From the NCBI GenBank assembly GCA_947501935.1, contig CANMXU010000023.1, positions 21,422 through 85,421 of the forward strand: a DNA stretch of 64,000 nucleotides, written 5' to 3'. The DNA is from an uncultured Alteromonadaceae bacterium. GTDB lineage: Bacteria > Pseudomonadota > Gammaproteobacteria > Enterobacterales > Alteromonadaceae. A program made the position numbers and the translations under genes. The notes under the pieces were generated by a model, which was not told the origin of the DNA, searched no databases, and saw only the letters and a program-made list of their open reading frames with translations. Shown piece by piece: positions 7,570-15,489 of the stretch (position 1 is the first letter of the stretch; every line of letters starts with the position of its first letter).

Positions 7570-8010
7570 TTGATTAAAACTAATAAATCGAAAAAAAGAC
7601 TCGCTAATAAATTATCTAAAAGTAGAATATTTAACGACTTATTATCGGGTATGGATAAAGAAACGGCTGAAAGTTTCACCCCAAAACAATTAAGAGCGCT
7701 TAAGGAAGCAGTTAATAAGAAGCAATGGCGTACTCATAGCCTAGACTTTAGGCCAACTTTAGCATTGCCCTTACTCCCTAGATCCTTTTATATCGTTTTT
7801 CTGTTTGGGCTCAATAAAAGGGACTTATCATCGTCTGAGCGTTTTATGGCGGGAGGGGTATTTTTACTGCTTGTTTTTATCTTTGGTTTAACCGTTTTAG
7901 GTCTCATTTTTCTGATGCTTTACCTAATAAAGTCAGCATTAGGTATCGATATATTTCCCAATGAATCTATTGGTATTTGGGATGAATTTAAAAGAATATT
8001 TCATGATTAA
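7570..8010 (+). CDS. Hypothetical membrane protein, 146 aa
   Basis: The ORF starts at TTG 7570 with AGGGCG about 8 bases upstream. The N-terminal half is very basic and soluble (KTNKSKKRLANKLSKSR, then a helical segment). The C-terminal half has one long hydrophobic stretch (FMAGGVFLLLVFIFGLTVLG and on to MLYLIKSAL), probably two membrane passes, and a short possible segment near SFYIVFLFGL. The residue composition is protein-like throughout. I do not assign a function. Confidence 0.6.
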   Translation: MIKTNKSKKRLANKLSKSRIFNDLLSGMDKETAESFTPKQLRALKEAVNKKQWRTHSLDFRPTLALPLLPRSFYIVFLFGLNKRDLSSSERFMAGGVFLLLVFIFGLTVLGLIFLMLYLIKSALGIDIFPNESIGIWDEFKRIFHD

Positions 8011-8173
8011 TTCACTTATGATAAAAAATTACATAAAACTGTAATAATGAACTTTTCAAAGCCTCTTTCGCAAACTGCAAGGCAATGTCAGTAAATAGTT
8101 TTCAACTATGCAAAATACCTAACTAAAGTACGCTTTAAAAGCCTTACAACAGGCTCTTAGGTGATAAAAATTA

Positions 8174-8189
8174 TGGAGTGAATATTGCA
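8174..8189 (+). promoter_or_regulatory. Sigma-54-like promoter upstream of the first EPS glycosyltransferase
   Basis: The sequence TGGAGTGAATATTGCA has the invariant GG/GC doublets at sigma-54 spacing and a perfect TTGCA -12 element; the -24 element matches only TGG and the final G. The -12 GC lies 38 bp before the ATG at 8226. It is supported mainly by recurrence in front of the next two transcription units. Confidence 0.45.
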
Positions 8190-8225
8190 AAATAGAATAT
8201 ACCTAAGCACAAATTGAGTCTTATT

Positions 8226-9005
8226 ATGCAGCATAAAACCCTGATATTTAGCATCGCCTTAAATGGCTACCAATGGTTATATTCCAAGCAATTAAAGTCG
8301 CACTTTCGCTATGCCAAAAAGTACGGATATGCTCATCAAACAGTTACTCGTCCTTATTTTTCATCATTAGGTGTTGAGTGTTGTTGGCTAAAATTAACCT
8401 TAATGCGTAGTGCATTATTAGCAGGTTATAGCAATGTTGTTTTTTTAGATGCTGACGCCATGGTTCAAGAAAACTGCCCGCCAATAACCAGCCTATTTGT
8501 TGCTAATAAATACCTTTATATGGCCAAAGGTTACTCAAACCGCTTTAATTCTGGGGTATTAATCGCACGAAATAATAAGCAAGTAATTAGCTGGTTAAAG
8601 CAAGTAATAAACAGTCGAACCATACAAGTACCAACTGATGATAGCGTTGGTTGGGGGGAAAATGGCCATATTATTCAACATAGCCATAACTGCCCTTTCA
8701 TCAAAGAAATAGCGCAAAAATGGAATAATACCCATGATGAAAATTTAGATGATTTTATCCGGCACCAAAACAGTGGCCCTTTGCGAGCAGGGCTAGTAAC
8801 TAACTTTATACATAAAGTGATTTTTTGCCTGTCTTATAGAATCCTGTATTCAAATAATAAGTGTATCAGCCTTTTTAAAACATTAAAAAAACAACAAGGT
8901 GATGATAATAATCTATATCAAGAGCAGCGAAACCAAGAACTACTGGAGCAAGAAACAAACAAAGTACTAAGTTACTACCCAAGCTTTGCTGCTTTAAGTA
9001 AATGA
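8226..9005 (+). CDS. Glycosyltransferase with DXD motif (EPS locus)
   Basis: This is a protein of about 259 aa, first gene of the EPS locus. It has the layout of a nucleotide-sugar transferase of the GT8/GT34-like fold: a basic N-terminal region with LKLTLMRSALLAGYSNVVFLDADAM, in which DAD is the metal/nucleotide-sugar binding DXD motif, followed by NRFNSGVLIARN, a segment found near the acceptor site in such enzymes. It has no membrane anchor. The longest ORF begins at TTG 8214, but ATG 8226 is preferred; neither has a strong ribosome binding site. A sigma-54-like element precedes it and a perfect palindrome follows it. The sugar it transfers cannot be read from the sequence. Confidence 0.75.
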   Translation: MQHKTLIFSIALNGYQWLYSKQLKSHFRYAKKYGYAHQTVTRPYFSSLGVECCWLKLTLMRSALLAGYSNVVFLDADAMVQENCPPITSLFVANKYLYMAKGYSNRFNSGVLIARNNKQVISWLKQVINSRTIQVPTDDSVGWGENGHIIQHSHNCPFIKEIAQKWNNTHDENLDDFIRHQNSGPLRAGLVTNFIHKVIFCLSYRILYSNNKCISLFKTLKKQQGDDNNLYQEQRNQELLEQETNKVLSYYPSFAALSK

Positions 9006-9011
9006 GTAAAT

Positions 9012-9046
9012 AATTGCAAAATAGAAAACTTTTCTATTTTGCAATT
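9012..9046. terminator. Perfect 17-bp palindromic hairpin after the glycosyltransferase
   Basis: The arm AATTGCAAAATAGAAAA (9012-9028) and its exact reverse complement (9030-9046) are separated by a single C. Allowing a 3-5 nt loop gives a stable RNA hairpin just after the stop codon. There is no long U-tract after it. The 14-mer ATTGCAAAATAGAA inside it also occurs at 8184-8197, upstream of the same gene, overlapping the -12 element. Confidence 0.5.
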
Positions 9047-9145
9047 CAATTCGCCTAGAACTGTTAACTATAAACCCGACTCAACAAACCATAAAAGCAC
9101 AATATAAACGTTTAAAATCATAAGATTAAAAATAAAGCATCGGCA

Positions 9146-9161
9146 TGGCACGACTTAAGCA
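9146..9161 (+). promoter_or_regulatory. Sigma-54-like promoter upstream of the WecG-fusion gene
   Basis: The sequence TGGCACGACTTAAGCA has a perfect -24 element (TGGCACG) and GC at the right distance for the -12 element; the two T of TTGC are replaced by A. It lies 39 bp before the ATG at 9200, a normal promoter distance. Confidence 0.55.
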
Positions 9162-9199
9162 ATAACAGCTTAACATCTCATTTTTTATAGGTTACTAAA

Positions 9200-10558
9200 A
9201 TGAAACGTCAGCTATATTCGCCAGCCTTACCTAACACTAGAGCTACAAGCAAAACGGCAACCGGAGCCACAACGAAAGCAGAAATCTCAGTCGCGGTAGG
9301 CGCAAGCCTAGATAAAGTAATAGCGTTATTTTTAGTGTTAGTACTAAGCCCTATTTTAATAATAAATATGCTGTGTGCAGGTATTATTCGCCAAGCAGTT
9401 TTTACTCAACACCTAAAAACTGACGCTCTTGGCCGCACTGTTATTCTTCAATATTTTAATTGCGGAGTAGCTCAAAAAAGCGCGCTACTTTTTAGTATTA
9501 TTCTGGGTAAATTAAGGTTTATTGGTGTGCCGCTAACCCATAGCTTAATGCCACAAAGGCAACGAACTTTATTAAGCCAAACTCGGTGCCAAGCTGGTTT
9601 ATTTAGCTTATATGATTTACACCAAGCAACTGGCCTTGTTACCGCTGAGCCAGAATATTTACTGCAGAAGCAATTTAAGCTCTCAATTTTGGGTTATGTA
9701 CTGCTGTTAATAAAAAGTGTTATCTGCTGCTGTATTTATGTCAATGCTAAAAATAAACTAGCCAGCTCAAAATTAATCACCATATTCGGATTAACTATAA
9801 ATAATATTTCTATGGCTAATGCGGTGAAATGGACAACTTCAAACCCAGTATGGTCTGCCAATACTAATGCACAAAATATTGCTTCAGGTAAAAAGCATAC
9901 CGGCACTAAGCTTGGCTTTTTTATTAATGCTCACTCAATAAATGTCAGCCTGTCTGAGCCTAAATTTCATCACACCTTGCAACAAGCAGATATGTTATTA
10001 GCTGACGGCTCGGGTATGAGGCTCGCCGCCAAAAGTGCTGGCTATTTTCTTAAAGAAAATACCAATGGCACCGACATGCTACCTCACTTATGCAAGCACT
10101 GTGTTGAACAGAATAAATCGCTGTATTTTTTTGGTTCAAAACCCGGTGTCGCCCGCCAAGCAGCTGCTAATTTAAAGCAGCAATTCCCTCACTTAAAAAT
10201 TGTTGGCTGCCAACATGGTTATGTGCAAGCCAAACAATACAACGAGCTAATTGCTGACATTAATACCAGTGGCTGCGATGTGTTATTGGTCGCTTTGGGC
10301 TCACCTATTCAAGAACAATGGTTACTCGAACACCGCGCACAATTAACCTGTCACAGCGCGTTAGCCGTTGGTGGCCTATTTGATTTTTATTCCGGCCAAA
10401 TAGCGCGTGCGCCCTTATGGATTAGAGAACTGGGCATGGAATGGATTTGGCGATTAATAAAAGAACCAACCGCTAAATTCAAACGCTATATTGTAGGTAA
10501 CCCGCTATTTTTATTTCGTATATTTATTCTTGGCCTAGCCAGTAAAGGAGCTAAATAA
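9200..10558 (+). CDS. WecG/TagA/CpsF glycosyltransferase fused to degenerate sugar-transferase domain
   Basis: This is a 452-aa fusion. The C-terminal half (about 230-440) is a GT26 domain: LLADGSGMRLA, GTDMLPHL, FFGSKPGVA, LLVALGSPIQEQW, GGLFDFYSGQIARAP and EWIWRLIKEP. GT26 enzymes add the second sugar to an undecaprenyl-linked intermediate. The N-terminal part (about 35-190) has the shape of a bacterial sugar transferase: a membrane segment (KVIALFLVLVLSPILIINML), LLQYFNC near the usual YKFRTM position, GVPLTHSL near GPRP, and a second hydrophobic stretch. The catalytic motifs of that domain are missing. The intact initiating transferase follows directly (10558), so the fusion may dock one enzyme onto the other. 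The stop and the next ATG overlap by one base. Confidence 0.85.
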   Translation: MKRQLYSPALPNTRATSKTATGATTKAEISVAVGASLDKVIALFLVLVLSPILIINMLCAGIIRQAVFTQHLKTDALGRTVILQYFNCGVAQKSALLFSIILGKLRFIGVPLTHSLMPQRQRTLLSQTRCQAGLFSLYDLHQATGLVTAEPEYLLQKQFKLSILGYVLLLIKSVICCCIYVNAKNKLASSKLITIFGLTINNISMANAVKWTTSNPVWSANTNAQNIASGKKHTGTKLGFFINAHSINVSLSEPKFHHTLQQADMLLADGSGMRLAAKSAGYFLKENTNGTDMLPHLCKHCVEQNKSLYFFGSKPGVARQAAANLKQQFPHLKIVGCQHGYVQAKQYNELIADINTSGCDVLLVALGSPIQEQWLLEHRAQLTCHSALAVGGLFDFYSGQIARAPLWIRELGMEWIWRLIKEPTAKFKRYIVGNPLFLFRIFILGLASKGAK

Positions 10559-11238
10559 TGACTATTCAAACGACTCAGCATTCAATCCAAACATTAAATT
10601 CGACTTACGTAAAACAGGCAAAGGTTAATAGTTTTGGTCATCGTGGTATTCCGTTGATAATTCAGCAAAGCCTTGCGGCAATTGTACTGCTGATTATTAG
10701 CCCGTTACTGTTATTGGTAATGATACTGATCACTTTAGAAAGCTCAGGTAAGGTCTTATTTTCTCAAGTACGTATTGGCGAAAATGGTCGACATTTTAAA
10801 ATGTATAAATTTCGTTCTATGTATTTAAGGTCAGATCCAAAATATCAAGAGCCAGATCCAACGACGAGTTCTCGTGACGGTGTCTGCAAAAAATATATTA
10901 ATGACCCTCGTATCACCACTATCGGTAGATTTATTAGAAAATATTCTATTGATGAATTACCGCAGTTATTTAATGTGGTTACTGGCGATATGTGTTTGGT
11001 TGGTCCTCGCCCTGCACTTGCCATTGAAACCTATCAATATCAACGTGCTGAGCAATCTCGATTATTCTCAAAACCTGGTTTAACAGGGTTATGGCAGGTG
11101 TCTGGCAGAGCTGATACTAACTTTACCGAGCAGCTACAGCTAGATACTTCTTATATTAAACAACAAAGCATTTGGATGGATTGCAAAATAATTTTATTAA
11201 CCGTACCTGCCGTGCTCAGCGCAAAAGGGGCTTATTAG
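10558..11238 (+). CDS. Undecaprenyl-phosphate sugar-1-phosphate transferase (initiating)
   Basis: This 226-aa protein is of the bacterial sugar transferase family (WcaJ/EpsL/PssA-like), which loads the first sugar phosphate onto undecaprenyl phosphate at the inner membrane. It has one N-terminal membrane segment (SLAAIVLLIISPLLLLVMILI) followed by all the family's motifs: GKVLFSQVRIGENGRHFKMYKFRSM, YSIDELPQLFNVVTGDMCLVGPRPA and KPGLTGLWQVSGR. The length fits the short monotopic form. It overlaps the upstream GT26 fusion by one base, giving a two-gene operon that carries out the first and second steps of repeat-unit assembly. A terminator follows at 11280. Confidence 0.93.
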   Translation: MTIQTTQHSIQTLNSTYVKQAKVNSFGHRGIPLIIQQSLAAIVLLIISPLLLLVMILITLESSGKVLFSQVRIGENGRHFKMYKFRSMYLRSDPKYQEPDPTTSSRDGVCKKYINDPRITTIGRFIRKYSIDELPQLFNVVTGDMCLVGPRPALAIETYQYQRAEQSRLFSKPGLTGLWQVSGRADTNFTEQLQLDTSYIKQQSIWMDCKIILLTVPAVLSAKGAY

Positions 11239-11279
11239 TGCCTAGAATTACTCACTTTAAGAGTGAGCGCGATTTAATG

Positions 11280-11319
11280 ATAAATCCGTCAACCTCATTG
11301 GCGGATTTATTTTCTTTTT
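11280..11319 (+). terminator. Intrinsic terminator after the initiating transferase
   Basis: The stem ATAAATCCG / CGGATTTAT (11280-11288 and 11302-11310) is followed by a T-rich tail TTTCTTTTT. Confidence 0.8.
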
Positions 11320-11371
11320 AAAGCCCTTATTTATCTCCTTCCCCCCTGATTAATGCCTAAAAAAACCCTAT

Positions 11372-11412
11372 TTTCATTTTGCGAAGTTTGTTTTTCGCTT
11401 TGCAAAATGAAA
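11372..11412. repeat. 11-bp inverted repeat upstream of the export operon (candidate enhancer)
   Basis: The arms TTTCATTTTGC (11372-11382) and GCAAAATGAAA (11402-11412) are exact complements; a second inner pairing GCGAA/TTCGC is possible. It is not followed by a T-tract. It lies about 75-115 bp upstream of the sigma-54-like element, the distance range of enhancer sites used by AAA+ activators. That role is inferred. Confidence 0.4.
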
Positions 11413-11485
11413 TTACCGCTGTAGCCCCAACTAAATACAAAACAGAATAAACTTTAAATTCAATAAGATACAAAGATTATTTTCT

Positions 11486-11501
11486 TGGTACACATTCTGC
11501 A
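11486..11501 (+). promoter_or_regulatory. Sigma-54-like promoter upstream of the EPS export operon
   Basis: The sequence TGGTACACATTCTGCA matches the sigma-54 consensus (TGGCACRNNNNTTGCW) at all but two defined positions, with correct spacing. It lies 47 bp before the ATG at 11548. Confidence 0.6.
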
Positions 11502-11547
11502 ATGAGCTAAAGCATGGAGTAAATCAGTCGTAATTTTGGAGTGCTAT

Positions 11548-12828
11548 ATGTCAACAAAGCAATCAGTAAATAACACCCGCTTGGCGTTATTATTTACCTT
11601 TTCGAGCCTGTTACTTACCACTGGCTGCGCGCAAGGCTCCTTTTCAAAGAATGATAACCATAGCCAAAAAAGATTTTATGGTACGCCAAGCGCACAAGGT
11701 GATCACTTTATTCAACAACAAGCTCCTAATGACTTTTTTTCTACCGGCAAAAACTGTATCAACTTTCAAAATACTGCAGCTGCATTAAATTTTCGTATAG
11801 ATGAGCCATTAATATTGCCACCCGCTAATGCAGTTAAAAATAACAGTATCGATTCTATGTTAAGTCGCGGCTTATTATTAAGCCCCGGCGATTTGCTCGA
11901 AGTGATGCTGGAAAATGGTGAAGGCTTTAATGGCCGCTATATTGTTGATAATGGGGGGTTAGTAAAACTTCCGTTAATTGGTCCAATAGAAGCTGCTGGC
12001 GCGACTGCTAATGACTTAGAAGAGAAAATAGAACTCGCGTTAGTACGTGCTCACATATTCCAACCAGCCAGTGCTAGTGCCACCATTCAAGTATTAAACT
12101 GGTCTTCGCTTGAAATAGGTGTTGCTGGTGCGGTTTTTGAACCCGGCACGGTATTAATTAATAAAAAAGCAGCAACTAATATTGATGATAACCGCGTTGA
12201 TGCTTTTGGTGACTATTCAACCACCCGTTTATTATCAGAGGCCATTCGTGCAGCTTCGGGTATTCGACCTGACGCCAAGCTTGACCAAATTATTTTGTTG
12301 CGCAAAGGCTGGCAAATTCAGGTAGACATGACCGGCATGTTAACTGGGGAAGCAGTTAAAGATTATCCATTAGTTGCTGGTGACCGAATCATAGTACCCA
12401 GCACTGGCTGTTTTCAACCGCATTTAGTAAGACCTAGCCAAATTACCCCAAAAGGTTTTCGCGTATTTATGTCGAACCTTATTGATTCAGCGGGCGATAA
12501 CAGCAGCGCTGCAGTAGGCCGTTATTCAACGAGCTTGCCTTATGGTACACGCTTATTACAAGCGGTAATTTCAGCAAACTGTGTTGGTGGAAAAAGCTGG
12601 ACCAATGCCCCGCGCAAAGTTGTGTTAGCAAGTAAAAACCCGATAACTGGTGAAACCCAAATTCTTGAACGTTCAGTTGAAGAGCTTATGCATATGCCCG
12701 GTAAAAGTGAGATCAACCCTTACTTAATGCCTAACGATGCGCTGGCGTGTTACGACTCAACTGTAACCAACTTTCGTGATATCGCTGCCACTATGGTCGA
12801 TGTGCTTATTCCGCTTAAATTACTATAG
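11548..12828 (+). CDS. Polysaccharide export outer-membrane lipoprotein (Wza-like, SLBB)
   Basis: This protein of about 426 aa has a lipoprotein signal ending LLLTTGC with the lipid-anchored C27. The polysaccharide export domain begins around LSPGDLLEVMLENGEGFNGRYIVDNGGLVKLPLIGPIEAAG. It is followed by soluble ligand-binding beta-grasp (SLBB) repeats, with SLEIGVAGAVFEPGTVLI and DQIILLRKGWQIQVDM. It forms the outer-membrane channel for exported polysaccharide. The ORF can be opened from TTG 11536, but ATG 11548 with GGAG seven bases upstream is better. It starts the export/polymerisation operon that runs to 17525, with 7 bp to the next gene. Confidence 0.9.
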   Translation: MSTKQSVNNTRLALLFTFSSLLLTTGCAQGSFSKNDNHSQKRFYGTPSAQGDHFIQQQAPNDFFSTGKNCINFQNTAAALNFRIDEPLILPPANAVKNNSIDSMLSRGLLLSPGDLLEVMLENGEGFNGRYIVDNGGLVKLPLIGPIEAAGATANDLEEKIELALVRAHIFQPASASATIQVLNWSSLEIGVAGAVFEPGTVLINKKAATNIDDNRVDAFGDYSTTRLLSEAIRAASGIRPDAKLDQIILLRKGWQIQVDMTGMLTGEAVKDYPLVAGDRIIVPSTGCFQPHLVRPSQITPKGFRVFMSNLIDSAGDNSSAAVGRYSTSLPYGTRLLQAVISANCVGGKSWTNAPRKVVLASKNPITGETQILERSVEELMHMPGKSEINPYLMPNDALACYDSTVTNFRDIAATMVDVLIPLKLL

Positions 12829-12835
12829 GTGACTT

Positions 12836-14227
12836 ATGAAATATCCGCTATGCACACAGACAAAGTTTGGAAAATTTCGCGCAAATGTTTATTTGATGCT
12901 GAAACGACCTTACCTAGTGACTGCCGCTTTTTCATACAGTTTAGTGGCGTTATTAGTCGTTATTTATTTAGCAAAAACGCCACGCTTTAGCAGCAATATG
13001 GAATTGGTATTACCCGGCACAGGCAGCAGTAATAGCGTAACCCTTGATAATGTTGGCCAAGTGGTTTCGCAAACCAATACGCCATTTTCAGGTGGAGGAT
13101 TTAACCCGCGAGTAAATTATAAAGAAATGCTTTCTAGCCGAGGTGTTCGTGAGCGTGCAGCAAAAAGTTTACAAATGTCTTTAAGCGATTTTGGTAAAGC
13201 AAAAATTAAACTTACCGAGCAAACCTCAATTATAAGCTTAGGTGTAAGTGGTTCAACTCCTAGTCTTGCTCAAGCAAAAGCCTTTGCCTTGTATCAATCA
13301 TTACAAGAAGAGTTAGATGTTTTACGCGCTGATGAAGTATCACGTCGCGACGTTAGCATTAAAAATGTACTCAATCAGTACCGTGAAAGAATGAATATTA
13401 CCCGCAGCGCTATTGTTGATTTTCAGCAACGCTCCATGGTGGTTTCTGTTGACCAAATGGATCAGCTTATTAAAACCCTTTCGGCCGTAAAAGAACGTCA
13501 AATGTATGCCCGAGCTGAATTGGAACAGTCAGAAGAATATATTAACCAATTAAGCACTGAACTTGGCGTTTCACCGAAGTTGGCGGGTCAAGCTTTTGTA
13601 TTGCAATCAGATGTTGAATTTAGAGCTTATTTAGGCGAGCTAGAAGTTAGCATCAGCAAGCTTTCTGAATATAGCTCACGCTGGGGCAGTAACCATCCTA
13701 AAGTTATTGCCCAGCAAAAGCGTTTAAACTTTACCCGTGCCGCGATAAACAATCGTAGCAGTGAAATTTTTGGCCTTAATACCACTGAAATTTTTAATAC
13801 TTTAAACCTTGAGCTAAATCCAAAACGCTCACAATTATTTGCTGACTTAATAGAAGCTTATGCGGCTCATCAAGGCCAAGATTCAATGTTGGCTGATCTT
13901 AAACGCTCAATTGATCATTTAAATGATCAATTGAAAATTTACTCTCGCGAAATTGTTGAATTAGAAAGGCTACAACGTGAATTTAACATGGCTGAAGCTA
14001 TTTTTACTTCAGCTGCTGCCAGACTTGAAGCCGGTAAAGCCGATATTTTTGCTTCATACCCTGTACTGCAAATGTTAACAACGCCTTCTTATCCCAACGA
14101 GCACAGCAGCCCAAGTCATATTATTGCCGCAATAGCTGCACTACTTGGCTTTTTCTTCATCACCCTTGGACTATTTATCTTATGGCAACGCAACAAATTA
14201 ATCCGCATTCTTTTGAAGAAAAATTAA
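12836..14227 (+). CDS. Chain-length determinant / co-polymerase (Wzz/GumC-like)
   Basis: This 463-aa protein has an N-terminal membrane helix (LVTAAFSYSLVALLVVIYLA), a large periplasmic coiled-coil region (about 170-380, with ARAELEQSEEYINQLSTELG and LERLQREFNMAEAIFTSAAARLEAG) and a C-terminal membrane helix (HIIAAIAALLGFFFITLGLFIL). This is the Wzz/polysaccharide co-polymerase layout. There is no C-terminal tyrosine-kinase domain, so any BY-kinase partner is elsewhere or absent. It sets polymer length and connects polymerase and export channel. Its 3' end overlaps the polymerase gene by 46 bases. Confidence 0.88.
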   Translation: MKYPLCTQTKFGKFRANVYLMLKRPYLVTAAFSYSLVALLVVIYLAKTPRFSSNMELVLPGTGSSNSVTLDNVGQVVSQTNTPFSGGGFNPRVNYKEMLSSRGVRERAAKSLQMSLSDFGKAKIKLTEQTSIISLGVSGSTPSLAQAKAFALYQSLQEELDVLRADEVSRRDVSIKNVLNQYRERMNITRSAIVDFQQRSMVVSVDQMDQLIKTLSAVKERQMYARAELEQSEEYINQLSTELGVSPKLAGQAFVLQSDVEFRAYLGELEVSISKLSEYSSRWGSNHPKVIAQQKRLNFTRAAINNRSSEIFGLNTTEIFNTLNLELNPKRSQLFADLIEAYAAHQGQDSMLADLKRSIDHLNDQLKIYSREIVELERLQREFNMAEAIFTSAAARLEAGKADIFASYPVLQMLTTPSYPNEHSSPSHIIAAIAALLGFFFITLGLFILWQRNKLIRILLKKN

Positions 14228-15489
14228 TCTGGCTGGCCTTGATACTTACCTACCCATTTTTCGCGCTGGGTGCATTGTACGTAACAGGTTCGTTAATAGG
14301 TTGGTTAATATTTATCATCGCGATATTGCGCTGGTACATCAACGGCAAAGAGCCGTTAGCCACCATTCCAGCCATTATTTGGCTATGGATAATAGCAGGT
14401 TTAGTGATGTTATTAGCTTTGATTATTGCTCATGCAAACTGGGAGTTAGGCTTGATGAAAACAATAAAATCAAGCATAGGCTGGACTAAAGGCTGGGCGT
14501 TAATGCCCTTGTTTTTACTACTGGGTAGCATAGTACAAATAAGCCCTAAACTGCTTATCAGAGCGATATGTGTGGTTTCTTTTCACAGCTTGCTCTTCGC
14601 CGTTATCACGGTAGCAGCTTATATCCTCAGCTTACCTGGCGATCTGTTTATTTCACCGCTAGAAATTATTGGCGGCCCTGGTGCAGACTTTTTTAAAGTG
14701 AGCTTATACGGTTTAAACCCAGAAACAGGTGCTGGTCGCTGGCGCTTCTTTACGCCATGGGCACCTGCGGCGGGTTTTATGGCCTGCATCTTTTTAATTT
14801 TTTGCTTACAAGAAAGAAATAGCTTTTGGCGTTATGCAGGTTTAGCGGGCAGTTTAGCCATGTGTTTATTGTCGCAATCACGTGCAGGTTGGGTAATTTA
14901 CAGCTTATTAATTCCGCTTAGTCTATACACAGGAAAACTTGACAACCCCATTTTGTGGGTTGTATTAGGGCTTTTTATTCCTGCTGTATTGTTATTAGGT
15001 GAACCAATTTACCACTGGATAATTAGCGCATATGAAGATATCAAAGCGTCACGACCTGATTCAACCAGAGTACGTTCAACTTTAGAAAGCATTGCTATAC
15101 AACGTTGGTCTGCGGAGGCACCTATTTGGGGGCATGGCATTGTTGAACGTGGCCCTAAAATAGTTGAAGGCATGCCAATTGGCTCACATCATAGCTGGTA
15201 CGGTTTGCTTTTTGTTAAAGGAATTGTCGGCCTACTCGCTTTAGCAATACCATTATTTTTCACCAGCATTTATCTATTAATACAAAGTAAAAACAGCCAA
15301 ATGGCAAGAGCCGCCTTGTGCATGGTTCTGGTTTTTATTTGTTATTCATTTTTCGAAAATTTAGAAATTCTTACTTACCTATTTTGGCCTGCACTTATAT
15401 GGATAGGCATTGCTCTTAACCCACTAAAATCTGGAGATAACTATGTTTCAAACCACTATGCTACAAACCGCAATGTTACCAGCCACTAA
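14182..15489 (+). CDS. O-antigen ligase/polymerase family membrane protein (Wzy-like)
   Basis: This 435-aa protein has about ten hydrophobic segments and a large periplasmic loop in the C-terminal half (about 290-340, with RVRSTLESIAIQRWSAEAP and GSHHSWYGLLFVKG). The loop's H-S-W-Y motif and the RAGW segment (SQSRAGWVIYSLL) are typical of the O-antigen ligase/Wzy superfamily. Within an EPS operon with Wza and Wzz, polymerase is the likeliest role. Start ATG 14182 lies inside the upstream gene (46-base overlap), and its own 3' end overlaps the next gene by 47 bases. Confidence 0.85.
   Translation: MATQQINPHSFEEKLIWLALILTYPFFALGALYVTGSLIGWLIFIIAILRWYINGKEPLATIPAIIWLWIIAGLVMLLALIIAHANWELGLMKTIKSSIGWTKGWALMPLFLLLGSIVQISPKLLIRAICVVSFHSLLFAVITVAAYILSLPGDLFISPLEIIGGPGADFFKVSLYGLNPETGAGRWRFFTPWAPAAGFMACIFLIFCLQERNSFWRYAGLAGSLAMCLLSQSRAGWVIYSLLIPLSLYTGKLDNPILWVVLGLFIPAVLLLGEPIYHWIISAYEDIKASRPDSTRVRSTLESIAIQRWSAEAPIWGHGIVERGPKIVEGMPIGSHHSWYGLLFVKGIVGLLALAIPLFFTSIYLLIQSKNSQMARAALCMVLVFICYSFFENLEILTYLFWPALIWIGIALNPLKSGDNYVSNHYATNRNVTSH

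Larger units (their letters stand above)
11239..11547. other. Intergenic region with terminator, palindrome and sigma-54-like promoter
   Basis: This 309-bp gene-free stretch divides the EPS locus into separate transcription units. It holds, in order, a terminator (11280-11319), a long inverted repeat (11372-11412) and a sigma-54-like element (11486-11501). No ORF was seen in it. Confidence 0.6.
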
